Both the position numbers and the translations under genes were made by a program. Source: Robinsoniella sp. (GTDB taxonomy: Bacteria; Bacillota; Clostridia; Lachnospirales; Lachnospiraceae). Taken from it: 41,495 nucleotides of DNA. The DNA lies in the NCBI GenBank assembly GCA_022788205.1, contig JALEVQ010000029.1, positions 1 to 41,495 of the forward strand, given 5' to 3'. This document shows positions 8,674 through 16,026 of this stretch, in pieces; positions within the stretch are counted from its first letter, which is position 1, and each line of letters starts with the position of its first letter. The notes beneath the pieces were generated by a model. That model had not been told where the DNA came from. It saw only the letters and a list, made by a program, of their open reading frames with translations, and ran no database searches.

Positions 8674-8756
8674 TTTCTTTTCTCCATATTCTACAGATAT
8701 CACTTTTCAGTTTTCTCTAACTTTACAGATATCTTTTTGTCACTTTACTCTACATT

Positions 8757-9359
8757 CTACAAGTATCGTTTTGCCAGTTCACTTAAGCTCGAATCCTGTG
8801 TCGCCTGACCGATCGCATTGAACTTCCACTCTTTATCGCGGCGATAGACCTCACCGAAAATCATCGCTGTCATACCGTCATAATTTTCTGAGAGATTGTA
8901 CTTACACAATTCTCTGTTTGTCTTTCCATCCACCACGCGGATAAAAGCGTTTTTAATCATTCCAAAGTCCTGATGGCGCTGCTGTGCCTGATAGATATTG
9001 ACAACAATCACGATTCTGTCATAATCTGCCGGTACACGGGACAATTCCACAAAAATCTGCTCATCATCGCCGTCACCGTCACCTGTCAAGTTATCTCCCA
9101 TATGCTGTACCGATCCCGAATCATGTTTTAATCGTCCAAAATAAACGATGTCTTCATTTCTCACCAATTTCCCATTTTTCAAGAGAATGGCAGAGGCATC
9201 ACAGTCGATATCCGACGGTTTTGCCTTAAACATCGACAAAAATCCGCCTTTATCTTTTTTGTCAACTGCATCCCAACCGAGTCCCACGACTACTTTGTCC
9301 AGACCGGCACTTTCCTTTGTGAGGCTGATTTTCTGACCTTTTTTTAAATTGACTGTCAT
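8757..9359 (-). CDS. TerD family protein, divergent paralogue 3
   Basis: 200 residues. TerD domains are cytoplasmic Ca2+-binding beta-sandwiches found in tellurite, phage and envelope-stress operons; their biochemical role is unsettled. The protein keeps the family frame: LKKGQKISLTKE, VVGLGWD, the acidic box [21 protein letters not shown], a GDGDGDDE acidic loop and [10 protein letters not shown] near the end. It differs from its two neighbours by an insertion of about 16 residues between the GLGWD strand and the acidic box (KKDKGGFLSMFKAKPS) and by a C-terminus lacking the [11 protein letters not shown] tail. The start ATG has GGAGG 6 nt upstream and lies 9 bp after the stop of the previous terD, so it is translated from the same mRNA. 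Confidence 0.92.
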   Translation of the reverse strand: MTVNLKKGQKISLTKESAGLDKVVVGLGWDAVDKKDKGGFLSMFKAKPSDIDCDASAILLKNGKLVRNEDIVYFGRLKHDSGSVQHMGDNLTGDGDGDDEQIFVELSRVPADYDRIVIVVNIYQAQQRHQDFGMIKNAFIRVVDGKTNRELCKYNLSENYDGMTAMIFGEVYRRDKEWKFNAIGQATQDSSLSELAKRYL

Positions 9360-9368
9360 AACTTCCTC

Positions 9369-9950
9369 CTACTCTGTCTCAATGCCATAGCTTGCGCAAA
9401 GTGCAGCGAGACCACCTTGATAACCACTTCCAATGGCGTTGAATTTCCACTCGCCATTATGCTTGTACAGTTCTCCAAACACTGCTGCCGTCTCGATCGA
9501 GAAGTCTTCATCCAACTCATAGCGGAGCATCTCCTGACTGTTCTGCTCATTGTAAATACGGATAAAGGAGTTGCTGACCTGACCGAAATTCTGGCGGCGT
9601 CCCTCTGCATCATAGATCGTGACTGTGATTGCAATCTTTGTGATATTAGATGGCACCTTTGTCAGATCAATCATGATCTGCTCGTCATCGCCCTCTCCGG
9701 CACCTGTTCGGTTGTCACCCATGTGCTGCACGGCACCGCTTGGGTCCTTTGGATTCCCATAGAATACAAAATCTTCCTGTCTCGCTACCTTTCCGCTCTC
9801 CGTCAGCAAAAATGCAGATGCGTCCAGATCGAAATCTCCGCCTGTGTCATAGCGATTTACATCCCATCCAAGTCCTACGACTACTTTTTGCAGTCCCGGA
9901 TTGTCTTTTGTCAAACTTACTTTCTGTCCTTTTGATAAACATACTGGCAT
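9369..9950 (-). CDS. TerD family protein, paralogue 2
   Basis: 193 residues, a full TerD domain and nothing else. Visible motifs: [25 protein letters not shown], acidic Ca2+ box [11 protein letters not shown] near residue 40, [20 protein letters not shown], then [16 protein letters not shown] and the C-terminal [19 protein letters not shown]. It is collinear with the neighbour at 10007-10588 and clearly a tandem duplicate of it. AAGGAGG precedes the ATG. No signal peptide or membrane segment, so cytoplasmic. In characterised Ter clusters such proteins are needed for resistance to tellurite and other stresses; here the inducing stress is unknown. Confidence 0.94.
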   Translation of the reverse strand: MPVCLSKGQKVSLTKDNPGLQKVVVGLGWDVNRYDTGGDFDLDASAFLLTESGKVARQEDFVFYGNPKDPSGAVQHMGDNRTGAGEGDDEQIMIDLTKVPSNITKIAITVTIYDAEGRRQNFGQVSNSFIRIYNEQNSQEMLRYELDEDFSIETAAVFGELYKHNGEWKFNAIGSGYQGGLAALCASYGIETE

Positions 9951-10006
9951 TTTTCATTCCTCCTTAACTAGATTTTCTCCTAACTTCATTTCCTGCGACA
10001 TACCGA

Positions 10007-10588
10007 TTATTCGGCATCGATTCCGTAGCTTGCACACAGAGCTGCAAGACCACCCTGATAGCCGCTTCCGATGGCGTTAAATTTCCACTCACCGTTATAT
10101 TTGTAGATCTCGCCGACGACAACTGCCGTCTCGATCGAGAAATCTTCTCCCAGATCATAATGGATGATCTCTCTTCCTGTCACATCATCCACCACACGGA
10201 TATAGGAATTGCTGACCTGACCAAAATTCTGGCGGCGCTCCTCTGCCTCGTAGATGGTAACCGTAAACGCAATTTTTTTGATCTTTTCAGGCACCTTCGA
10301 CAGATCCAGCATGATCACCTCATCGTCTCCTTCGCCCTCACCTGTCAGGTTATCTCCCATATGCTGCACAGCATCGCTTGGATGTTTGAGATTTCCATAA
10401 AAAATAAATTCATCCGTCGTCGGACATTTTCCGTCATCACCCAGCAAAAATGCTGAGGCATCCAGATCGAAATCATATCCTCCATCGTACTGGTTGACAT
10501 CCCATCCGAGCCCTACTATCAATTTCTTTAAGCCTGGGTTTCCTTTCGATAAACTTACTTTTTGTCCTTTTTGAAGATTAATCGGCAT
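10007..10588 (-). CDS. TerD family protein, paralogue 1
   Basis: 193 residues, first of three terD paralogues in the operon. Motifs in order: [28 protein letters not shown], acidic box [54 protein letters not shown], then [16 protein letters not shown] and [19 protein letters not shown]. The spaced acidic residues are those that coordinate two Ca2+ ions in TerD structures. The start has GGGAGGG upstream. It sits 34 bp after telA and 56 bp before paralogue 2. Cytoplasmic; function within the operon probably cooperative with the YceG- and TelA-like proteins (inference from conserved neighbourhood in Bacillus yceC-H). Confidence 0.94.
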   Translation of the reverse strand: MPINLQKGQKVSLSKGNPGLKKLIVGLGWDVNQYDGGYDFDLDASAFLLGDDGKCPTTDEFIFYGNLKHPSDAVQHMGDNLTGEGEGDDEVIMLDLSKVPEKIKKIAFTVTIYEAEERRQNFGQVSNSYIRVVDDVTGREIIHYDLGEDFSIETAVVVGEIYKYNGEWKFNAIGSGYQGGLAALCASYGIDAE

Positions 10589-10622
10589 ATACTTTCCCTC
10601 CCTGTTTTATTTTCCTCATTTT

Positions 10623-11762
10623 TTAATGATTTGATGATTTTGTCATCATTATTTTATATTCCTCTTTCATCTGACTTAAGCGAATCTTATCTTCTTCTCT
10701 CTTCTTCTGAGCGTTCTCCTGAATCTGCTTTGTCTCCTCAATTCCATTGACAATCGTATGCCACGTAGATTCGAGTGTCTCCATCTTGATCGAGCTTCCC
10801 GATGCAAGCTGTGCAGTCATCTTAGACTGGTTCACCGTATTCTGAGCATTCTTCAGAAGCATCTCATTTGTCTTTTCGTCAAGCGCAGACATCGCATCTG
10901 CCTGAATGCGCTGTCTCTTCAACAGAATCGCCTGTGTCAGCGCCTGCTTAAACACTGGAAGTGTGATGATAAATGCGGAATTAATTTTCCGCACAAGATT
11001 CATGTTGCTGAATTCCATCGTCTTGATCATCGGGATCGACTGCATCGCCACGTTCTCTGCGATGCGCAGATCCTGTACCCTCTGCTCCAGCATCATCTTT
11101 GCCTGTTCGAGCGAAGTCAGGTCAAACTGGATCGACTGATCTCCTGTGCGCTCATATTCCTCGCGTCTCTGATCGTAATAATCCTGAATCTCATTGATTC
11201 CCTGCTCTCCCGCAAGGATATACTTCTCCAGCTCATGAAAATATTCCACATTAGTCTGGAACATCGTCTCTAACTTCTGATTCGACTGTTTGATCTCTGC
11301 CTCATACTGTTTGAGCTGGACATAGATCTTATCCACTTCCTGTCCCATTGTGTGATACTTATCCAAAATTTTATCCACCTGCTTGCGCAGATTTCCAAAC
11401 ATTTTTCCAAACAGCCCTGGTTTTTCCTTGATCTCATCAATATCAAATTTATCCATAATTCTCGCCAGCGTATTCAGCATCTCACTGGAATTGTCGAGCT
11501 GACTCATATTGATACTGTTCAAGATACTGTCAGAACATCTGGAAATATTCTCCGCCACTTCGCTTCCAAAACCTACAATCGTTGTCAGATCATATACCGA
11601 GATCGTGCTCACAATCTGATCTACTTCTTTTGAATTGACCATCCTCTCGGTGAGCTGCTGCTTGTCTGCCTGAATGTTAAACGGCACTACTTCCATCTTT
11701 TCCTCTGTCTGCCCCTGTGCACTGAGTGTCGGCGCAGGCGGATTGCCAAAATTAAGTCCCAT
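10623..11762 (-). CDS. TelA-like toxic anion resistance protein (B. subtilis YceH type)
   Basis: 379 residues from ATG 11762. An ATG three codons earlier (11771) overlaps the preceding stop as ATGA, but AGAGAGG lies 9 nt before the later ATG and only 1 nt before the earlier one. The family is recognised from VVPFNIQADKQQLTERMV, YDLTTIVGFGSEVAENISRCSD, the long coiled-coil middle (VDKIYVQLKQYEAEIKQSNQ) and SAFIITLPVFKQALTQAILL with AMSALDEKTNEMLLKNAQN. No membrane segment is seen. TelA proteins accompany TerD and YceG in stress clusters; tellurite and antibiotic tolerance phenotypes are reported for relatives, while the mechanism is unknown. Translation is coupled to the yceG-like gene by overlap. 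Confidence 0.9.
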   Translation of the reverse strand: MGLNFGNPPAPTLSAQGQTEEKMEVVPFNIQADKQQLTERMVNSKEVDQIVSTISVYDLTTIVGFGSEVAENISRCSDSILNSINMSQLDNSSEMLNTLARIMDKFDIDEIKEKPGLFGKMFGNLRKQVDKILDKYHTMGQEVDKIYVQLKQYEAEIKQSNQKLETMFQTNVEYFHELEKYILAGEQGINEIQDYYDQRREEYERTGDQSIQFDLTSLEQAKMMLEQRVQDLRIAENVAMQSIPMIKTMEFSNMNLVRKINSAFIITLPVFKQALTQAILLKRQRIQADAMSALDEKTNEMLLKNAQNTVNQSKMTAQLASGSSIKMETLESTWHTIVNGIEETKQIQENAQKKREEDKIRLSQMKEEYKIMMTKSSNH

Positions 11763-11767
11763 ACCCC

Positions 11768-14044
11768 TCATCCTCTCTTAAATATTCGATTGAAGAATCC
11801 CCCGATCTGGGAGAATCCATTTTCTTCCTGCCTCAAATTCGGAACGTGCAAATCATACAGATAATCTCCTGCCTGATACTCTTCCCAGAAAACCTGGGAA
11901 AAATTCTGCTCGAAAACCTGGTATCCCGTGGGCACAAACAATGCCACATCAAATCCCATCAGGAAAAGCAGTGCAAGTCCGATACAATCTTCTGCCGGGA
12001 ACCGTTTTTCGTTGACTGCTGCCACAAGTACCTTTGGGTTTTTCTTTGTAAAGTCAAACTGCTGAATCAGGCGGACGACCTCTTTTTTCAGATCCAGAGC
12101 GACAGCCAGAATGCGATATTCCATCCCTCTCTCAAATGTCCCGCGGATCATTCTCTGCTGAATTAACTGCTCTGTCTTTTCCAGAATGTAGTTCTGCACA
12201 TCATCCTTCAAAATTCCATAAGCATATGACCTGCATTCTCGGACCTTTCTCCTGTCAATTCTGCCGTTTGAGATCATCCTTGGGGTCTCTCCCATGAAAT
12301 TATCTCCCTTCTGGAACCAGCCTGGCTCTGTGATCACCAGCGTATCTGCGGTGCACAGCCTTCGCACATCCTTCCAGTAGGCATCGACATCGCGGTTTTT
12401 AACGCCGCAAATCTTTGCGGCAAGCACTGGAATTAGTACTTTATCCTGAACCACCTGGAAATTTGGTCGATATTTGAGTTCCTCATCCCACAGCTGTCCC
12501 ACTTCCTCACACATTGTCTTCAGGACAACCGCCTCTGCCTTTTGATATTGGCGGTTACGGTACATCCCCGTATCCTGATACATCATCCCATTCAATTCCT
12601 GCTCAGCGTGATATGCCACCGTCGTCGCGTTTAATTCCGACGGTGTGTCCGGGAAATGATCCATCTGCAAAGATTCGCGATACCGTCTCTCCCAAAGGCG
12701 CTCATCCTCGAGACAACACGCCGCCTCTGCATTCGGTGACAACAGAACTACATCAAGCGGCATCCAGGCAAGCATCCGGAAGAAACTCGCTTCATACTGA
12801 TTCCGGCAGCATCCAAAATAGACAACGGTTCCAATCTTTCCTCTGTGATATCCCCGAAACATCTTGCTGAAATATCGGTTAAACCAGCAAATCAGGTAGA
12901 CTGCTACATTTTTCTGCTTGTTGAGATTCCCTTCCCATGCGTTTTCCTTCCCTGTCATCTGCTTCACAAATGCCATTCTCACTTGCTGATCCAGCTCTTC
13001 CTGCCCGGTTGATTTCAGGCGGGTCGCAAGATCCATGATCATCTGCTCTGCGTCCGTATAGTTTTTCGCATTGACCATACGAATTTCCTCATTTTGGGGA
13101 GCAGAAAAATCTTCAATCACAAAAAAACTTCGCTCTCTCGTCTCAAGTTCCATTTTCCAGTGGAACAAATCCTGTGCATAGGTCAGCTTGTCCCACACTC
13201 CCGCCATCCTCACGAACAAGTTGCAGAAAGTGCCCTCCTGCGCTCCCCTGTCTTCCTGTGTTTTCAGGGACTCCTGGGCGAAATTCCAATCCTCTGCCAT
13301 CCATAAATTGGTTCTCGGAACCAAGACTTTCCTGCTGTTATAGATGACGCTGATCTTCTGCTCTTTCTGCTTTTGTTTCATCAATTTCTCCACAGAAAAC
13401 TCTTTCGGAAATGCCTCCCTTTTTTCCGGCAGGTACGGCAGTGACCGCTCACTCTTTGGGTCTAAGCGCTGATACGCTCCATCTCCCTCATACTCAAGAC
13501 ACAGAATATCACATCCTGCATCTGCCAGAATGCAAAACAGGTCAAGCTCATATCTTCCCGGCGTTCCCTCATACAGAATTTTCGGCAATGTATCTGTCCC
13601 AAGCAGGTGGAGAATCCGCTCAAATTTGTAGTAAAGCCAGCACATAAATTTGATGTACGCATTGCGGATCATATCCTGGCTTTTTCCTTCATTTCTCATT
13701 TTCTCTAAAGTGTGGGACAGCGATGATGCCACATTCTCCCTCTGTTTCTGATTCAGCCTCGGCAGCCATTTTGCCAGCGCTTCTGTCAAAAAAGAGAGTT
13801 CCTGTGAAAAGGATTTGCCCATCATCTCTGTGTAATAGCTCAGCTGCTTCTCATCAGGGTTTGGAATCTTACCCTGAAGCACTACGCCACACCGCCTCGC
13901 CGCATCCAGATAACGCCCGATAAACTCTGCAATCTCGGCATTATAGTAAAAAATTCGATAAAAATAAACGCCTCTCCCTGGTCGTGCGGAAAGGCTGCTA
14001 AAATAATCATCCAGTTTCAGAAGTTGATCCCTTTTATATATCAT
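11768..14044 (-). CDS. YceG-like protein of the Ter/TelA stress module
   Basis: 758 residues, no signal peptide or membrane span. I place it in the family of B. subtilis YceG (YceG_bac), unrelated to the E. coli lytic transglycosylase of that name. Grounds: its place directly before telA and terD genes, and recognisable segments such as LLGTDTLPKILYEGTPGRYELDLFC, VVYFGCCRNQYEASFFRMLAWMPLDVVLLSPN and the C-terminal PKVLVAAVNEKRFPAEDCIGLALLFLMGFDVALFVPTG (quoted in parts: GFDVALFVPTGYQVFEQNF). Glycosyltransferase- or nucleotide-like roles have been suggested for this family in comparative work, without proof. The start ATG has only a distant AGAGGG (13 nt). It is the first gene of the operon, about 100 nt after the predicted transcription start. 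The stop TGA overlaps the upstream telA ATG. Confidence 0.82.
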   Translation of the reverse strand: MIYKRDQLLKLDDYFSSLSARPGRGVYFYRIFYYNAEIAEFIGRYLDAARRCGVVLQGKIPNPDEKQLSYYTEMMGKSFSQELSFLTEALAKWLPRLNQKQRENVASSLSHTLEKMRNEGKSQDMIRNAYIKFMCWLYYKFERILHLLGTDTLPKILYEGTPGRYELDLFCILADAGCDILCLEYEGDGAYQRLDPKSERSLPYLPEKREAFPKEFSVEKLMKQKQKEQKISVIYNSRKVLVPRTNLWMAEDWNFAQESLKTQEDRGAQEGTFCNLFVRMAGVWDKLTYAQDLFHWKMELETRERSFFVIEDFSAPQNEEIRMVNAKNYTDAEQMIMDLATRLKSTGQEELDQQVRMAFVKQMTGKENAWEGNLNKQKNVAVYLICWFNRYFSKMFRGYHRGKIGTVVYFGCCRNQYEASFFRMLAWMPLDVVLLSPNAEAACCLEDERLWERRYRESLQMDHFPDTPSELNATTVAYHAEQELNGMMYQDTGMYRNRQYQKAEAVVLKTMCEEVGQLWDEELKYRPNFQVVQDKVLIPVLAAKICGVKNRDVDAYWKDVRRLCTADTLVITEPGWFQKGDNFMGETPRMISNGRIDRRKVRECRSYAYGILKDDVQNYILEKTEQLIQQRMIRGTFERGMEYRILAVALDLKKEVVRLIQQFDFTKKNPKVLVAAVNEKRFPAEDCIGLALLFLMGFDVALFVPTGYQVFEQNFSQVFWEEYQAGDYLYDLHVPNLRQEENGFSQIGGFFNRIFKRG

Positions 14045-14083
14045 TTCTACTCATCATCCCTCTAGCCTGCCACTTTTCTCAGA

Positions 14084-14132
14084 GGACAGCTGCCTTGCAG
14101 TGGAAAATCCACGATGCATTTCACAGCCGTCC
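14084..14132 (-). promoter_or_regulatory. Structured 5' leader hairpin of the Ter-type operon
   Basis: In the minus-strand RNA, GGACGGCUG (14132-14124) pairs completely with CAGCUGUCC (14092-14084) with one G-U pair, and inside it UGCA/UGCA and GUGGA/UCCAC form a second stem. The hairpin lies between the predicted start site near 14144 and the yceG-like ATG. No T-run follows, so it is not a terminator; a protein- or ligand-binding or mRNA-stabilising role is possible. Confidence 0.65.
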
Positions 14133-14150
14133 TCCTCTTTTCCTCGTCTT

Positions 14151-14179
14151 ATTATAGCACAGAGCACAAAGCGCTTCAA
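14151..14179 (-). promoter_or_regulatory. Promoter of the Ter-type operon
   Basis: TTGAAG at 14179-14174, 17-nt spacer, TATAAT at 14156-14151 with an extended TGC just upstream. It resembles a vegetative sigma-A promoter, not an obvious sigma-B or ECF type. The rest of 14180-14301 is AT-rich and shows no gene. Confidence 0.85.
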
Positions 14180-14301
14180 TTCTTTTCAATTAATTTATGG
14201 AAAATTCAGTTTTTTTCAGTAAATATTATATCTGTTCCATTTAATATTTTTTTCATTCTATCACTCTCTTGGCACATCTGTGAACGATCTTAGCGTATTT
14301 T

Positions 14302-15039
14302 TTAAATCTCTATACGCTCTCCGACCTCGCAGATCTGAGAAATTTGTCCATCTGCGATCAGATAAGCCTCCCCATATACTCTTGTCTGACCATCCTGCAC
14401 ACAGAGATAGCTTCCATCCACCAGAGCATAGAATTTTCTTCCCATACTGTCTGGATAAGTGATCTCCTCAAACAATCGTTTTCCGTCCAGCACGATATCT
14501 TTTACCATCTGGTAATGCGGCAAAACCATCACATCCGTCAATCCCAGTCCCGGAATAAAACGCTGATAATCCGGGTCGATCGATTCTCCCTCCAATTCTG
14601 GCTGCGCATAGACCGTCTCAGCGCTGTTCATCGTACCCGCGCTGATTCCAATCACAATTCCATCATAATCTCGCATCAGACTCTTAAGACCGATCTTCTG
14701 AAAAAATGCATTCTGTGTCGGCACATGTCCTCCCGCAAGGACAATCACATCACTCTCTTGCACCAGATTTTCAGCATCCGCTTCGTTTCTTTCATCGCAG
14801 ATTGTCATGCCGGAAAGGGACAATCCGTGAAAGGAAAATGCTGCCTCAAATGTCTGTGCCATCTCATCATTTCGCTCAAAACTCCCAGGATCTGCGCTGA
14901 CAATCAGGCATTTCGAATCTGGTTTCCAATATTTTGATAAGTTGCTCACAAATTCGTTTGCCTCGTTTAAAGTACATGGGATGTGTATCTCCTGCGGCAC
15001 ACCATTGCTGCAAGGACTGCTTGTCAAAAATGTGATCAT
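14302..15039 (-). CDS. Peptidase E-like serine hydrolase (family S51, class I GATase-like fold)
   Basis: 245 residues from ATG 15039, which has GGAGG 8 nt upstream; an ATG seven codons earlier lies before that site. The fold is class I glutamine amidotransferase-like. The nucleophile is Ser about 133 in VIGISAGTMNSAE, the Ser-for-Cys arrangement of aspartyl dipeptidase PepE/cyanophycinase relatives; AGGHVPTQN (about 102-110) and GLGLTDVMVLPHY (about 164-176, candidate His175) fit the same family. Cytoplasmic. PepE cleaves Asp-X dipeptides, but this family also contains other hydrolases, so the substrate is open. It lies 55 bp after the VOC gene on the same strand and could be co-transcribed with it. 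Confidence 0.85.
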   Translation of the reverse strand: MITFLTSSPCSNGVPQEIHIPCTLNEANEFVSNLSKYWKPDSKCLIVSADPGSFERNDEMAQTFEAAFSFHGLSLSGMTICDERNEADAENLVQESDVIVLAGGHVPTQNAFFQKIGLKSLMRDYDGIVIGISAGTMNSAETVYAQPELEGESIDPDYQRFIPGLGLTDVMVLPHYQMVKDIVLDGKRLFEEITYPDSMGRKFYALVDGSYLCVQDGQTRVYGEAYLIADGQISQICEVGERIEI

Positions 15040-15094
15040 ACTTTTTTCCTCCTCTGTCATTCAACCGCCAACAGGCGTCGCTTTCTTATCTTTG

Positions 15095-15478
15095 TCAGAC
15101 AGTAATCTCTATCTGGTTGTGTTCAAAATCTACGATACAGCTCTCATAATAACCATCGCCTGTCGTTCTCGGACCGCTCAGCACTTCATAGCCATCTTTC
15201 CGAAATCTCACTGTCATCTCATCAACTTTTTCCTTGCTGCCCACACGGAACGCGATATGTGCAAACCCTGTTCTCGTCAAACTCTTTTTTTCGTCCTCCA
15301 TATCGGGTCTGTTCATGATCTCCAGGCGTGCGCCGTCCTCGAAACACAGAAAATAAGAGCGAAAATTTGTTTTTCGGTTATGGTATCCATCATTTGCCTT
15401 TGCGCCAAAGTAAGTGCAAAAAAATTCTTTTGCCTTCTCCAAGTCATTGACGTACATCGCTATATGTTCAATCTGCAT
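15095..15478 (-). CDS. VOC family protein (glyoxalase/bleomycin-resistance fold)
   Basis: 127 residues with two beta-alpha-beta-beta-beta modules: first [18 protein letters not shown] with LEIMNR, second GFAHIAFRV to NQIEITV. Candidate metal ligands are His5, a Glu in LEIM, His about 75 in FAHIAF and Glu near the C-terminus in QIEIT, a full glyoxalase-type set. Members isomerise, cleave or sequester small molecules; the exact reaction cannot be assigned. GGGAGGA precedes the ATG at 15478. It is followed at 55 bp by the S51 peptidase gene. Small cytoplasmic protein of normal family length. Confidence 0.9.
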   Translation of the reverse strand: MQIEHIAMYVNDLEKAKEFFCTYFGAKANDGYHNRKTNFRSYFLCFEDGARLEIMNRPDMEDEKKSLTRTGFAHIAFRVGSKEKVDEMTVRFRKDGYEVLSGPRTTGDGYYESCIVDFEHNQIEITV

Positions 15479-15553
15479 CTGCTGTTTCCTCCCTTTGCTT
15501 TGGATTTCTCTTTTATTTTATCACGATTTTTTCAATGTTTACAGTCTTGCGTC

Positions 15554-15609
15554 ACAAAAAAAGCAGTCCCTCACTCTCTGCCATAGGCATTCAAGATCAG
15601 AAACTGCTT
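15554..15609 (-). terminator. Minus-strand intrinsic terminator
   Basis: AAGCAGT (15609-15603 on the minus strand: AAGCAGT read leftward) pairs with ACTGCTT, with additional internal pairing, and is followed by seven T residues at 15560-15554. No large gene reads into it from the right; the 42-codon ORF at 15678-15806 would be its client. Confidence 0.75.
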
Positions 15610-15677
15610 CTCTTATTTCTCTATTAATCAGCGGGGCACCTTTCCTCTGTTCCCCGTCAGATTATTCTGTAGATTTC

Positions 15678-15806
15678 TCAGGCAAGTATTTTTCCTAAAC
15701 CTCTGCATGCTTCTTTCGCCTCATCGTCTGGTTCTTCTGTACAGATGACACTTTCACATGCAAGTTCTGCGCCGTTGTCTTTACAATCTTCTTCCCATGT
15801 TCTCAT
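15678..15806 (-). CDS. Small acidic orphan protein, 42 residues
   Basis: Open frame from ATG 15806 to TGA 15678, beginning MRTWEEDCKDNG and ending EACRGLGKILA. It is acidic, has four cysteines (positions about 8, 17, 22 and 34) and no hydrophobic segment. AAGGAG lies 11-12 nt before the ATG. A GGGG/CCCC hairpin (about 15631-15656) and a strong terminator (15554-15609) follow, consistent with a separate short transcription unit. The frame is open upstream without another ATG, GTG or TTG until a TAG near 15857. I do not recognise the family; cysteine spacing could support metal or disulfide binding but this is speculative. It might be non-coding. Confidence 0.4.
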   Translation of the reverse strand: MRTWEEDCKDNGAELACESVICTEEPDDEAKEACRGLGKILA

Positions 15807-15871
15807 CCACTCGCCATCTCCTTCAATTTCTGATCTCTCAGCTCTTTTTTCTCTTTTTCTCTATATTTCTC

Positions 15872-15932
15872 TTGACAAAACAGCATAAGTATGGGATGAT
15901 GATATTAACATATGAATACTCATTCATATGTT
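15872..15932 (+). promoter_or_regulatory. Promoter with ArsR/SmtB-style operator upstream of the metal ATPase
   Basis: TTGACA at 15872-15877, 17-nt spacer, GATGAT at 15895-15900. Just downstream, AACATATGAAT (15907-15917) and ATTCATATGTT (15922-15932) form a perfect 11-bp inverted repeat with a 4-bp centre. TGAA/TTCA half-sites of this kind are bound by metal-sensing ArsR/SmtB-family repressors (CadC, CzrA, SmtB). Overlap with the start site fits repression relieved by metal. No such repressor gene is in the window. Confidence 0.72.
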
Positions 15933-16026
15933 CATAAATATAGAAAATTTTTCTGTGTGGACGATGACCGCTAATCTCTTCTATCGTCTTGCACAGTTGT
16001 TTACAATATGAAAGGGGGCTTCCTTT

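Noticed and set aside
8674-8756. Direct repeats of GATATCTGTA before the Ca2+ ATPase gene
   Set aside because: Only two short copies in AT-rich sequence; no spacing or palindrome suggesting a regulator site.
6019-14044. Classic tellurite resistance (terZABCDE) operon
   Set aside because: No TerC, TerA, TerB or TerZ-type genes; the set matches the Bacillus yce-type module with TelA and YceG instead.
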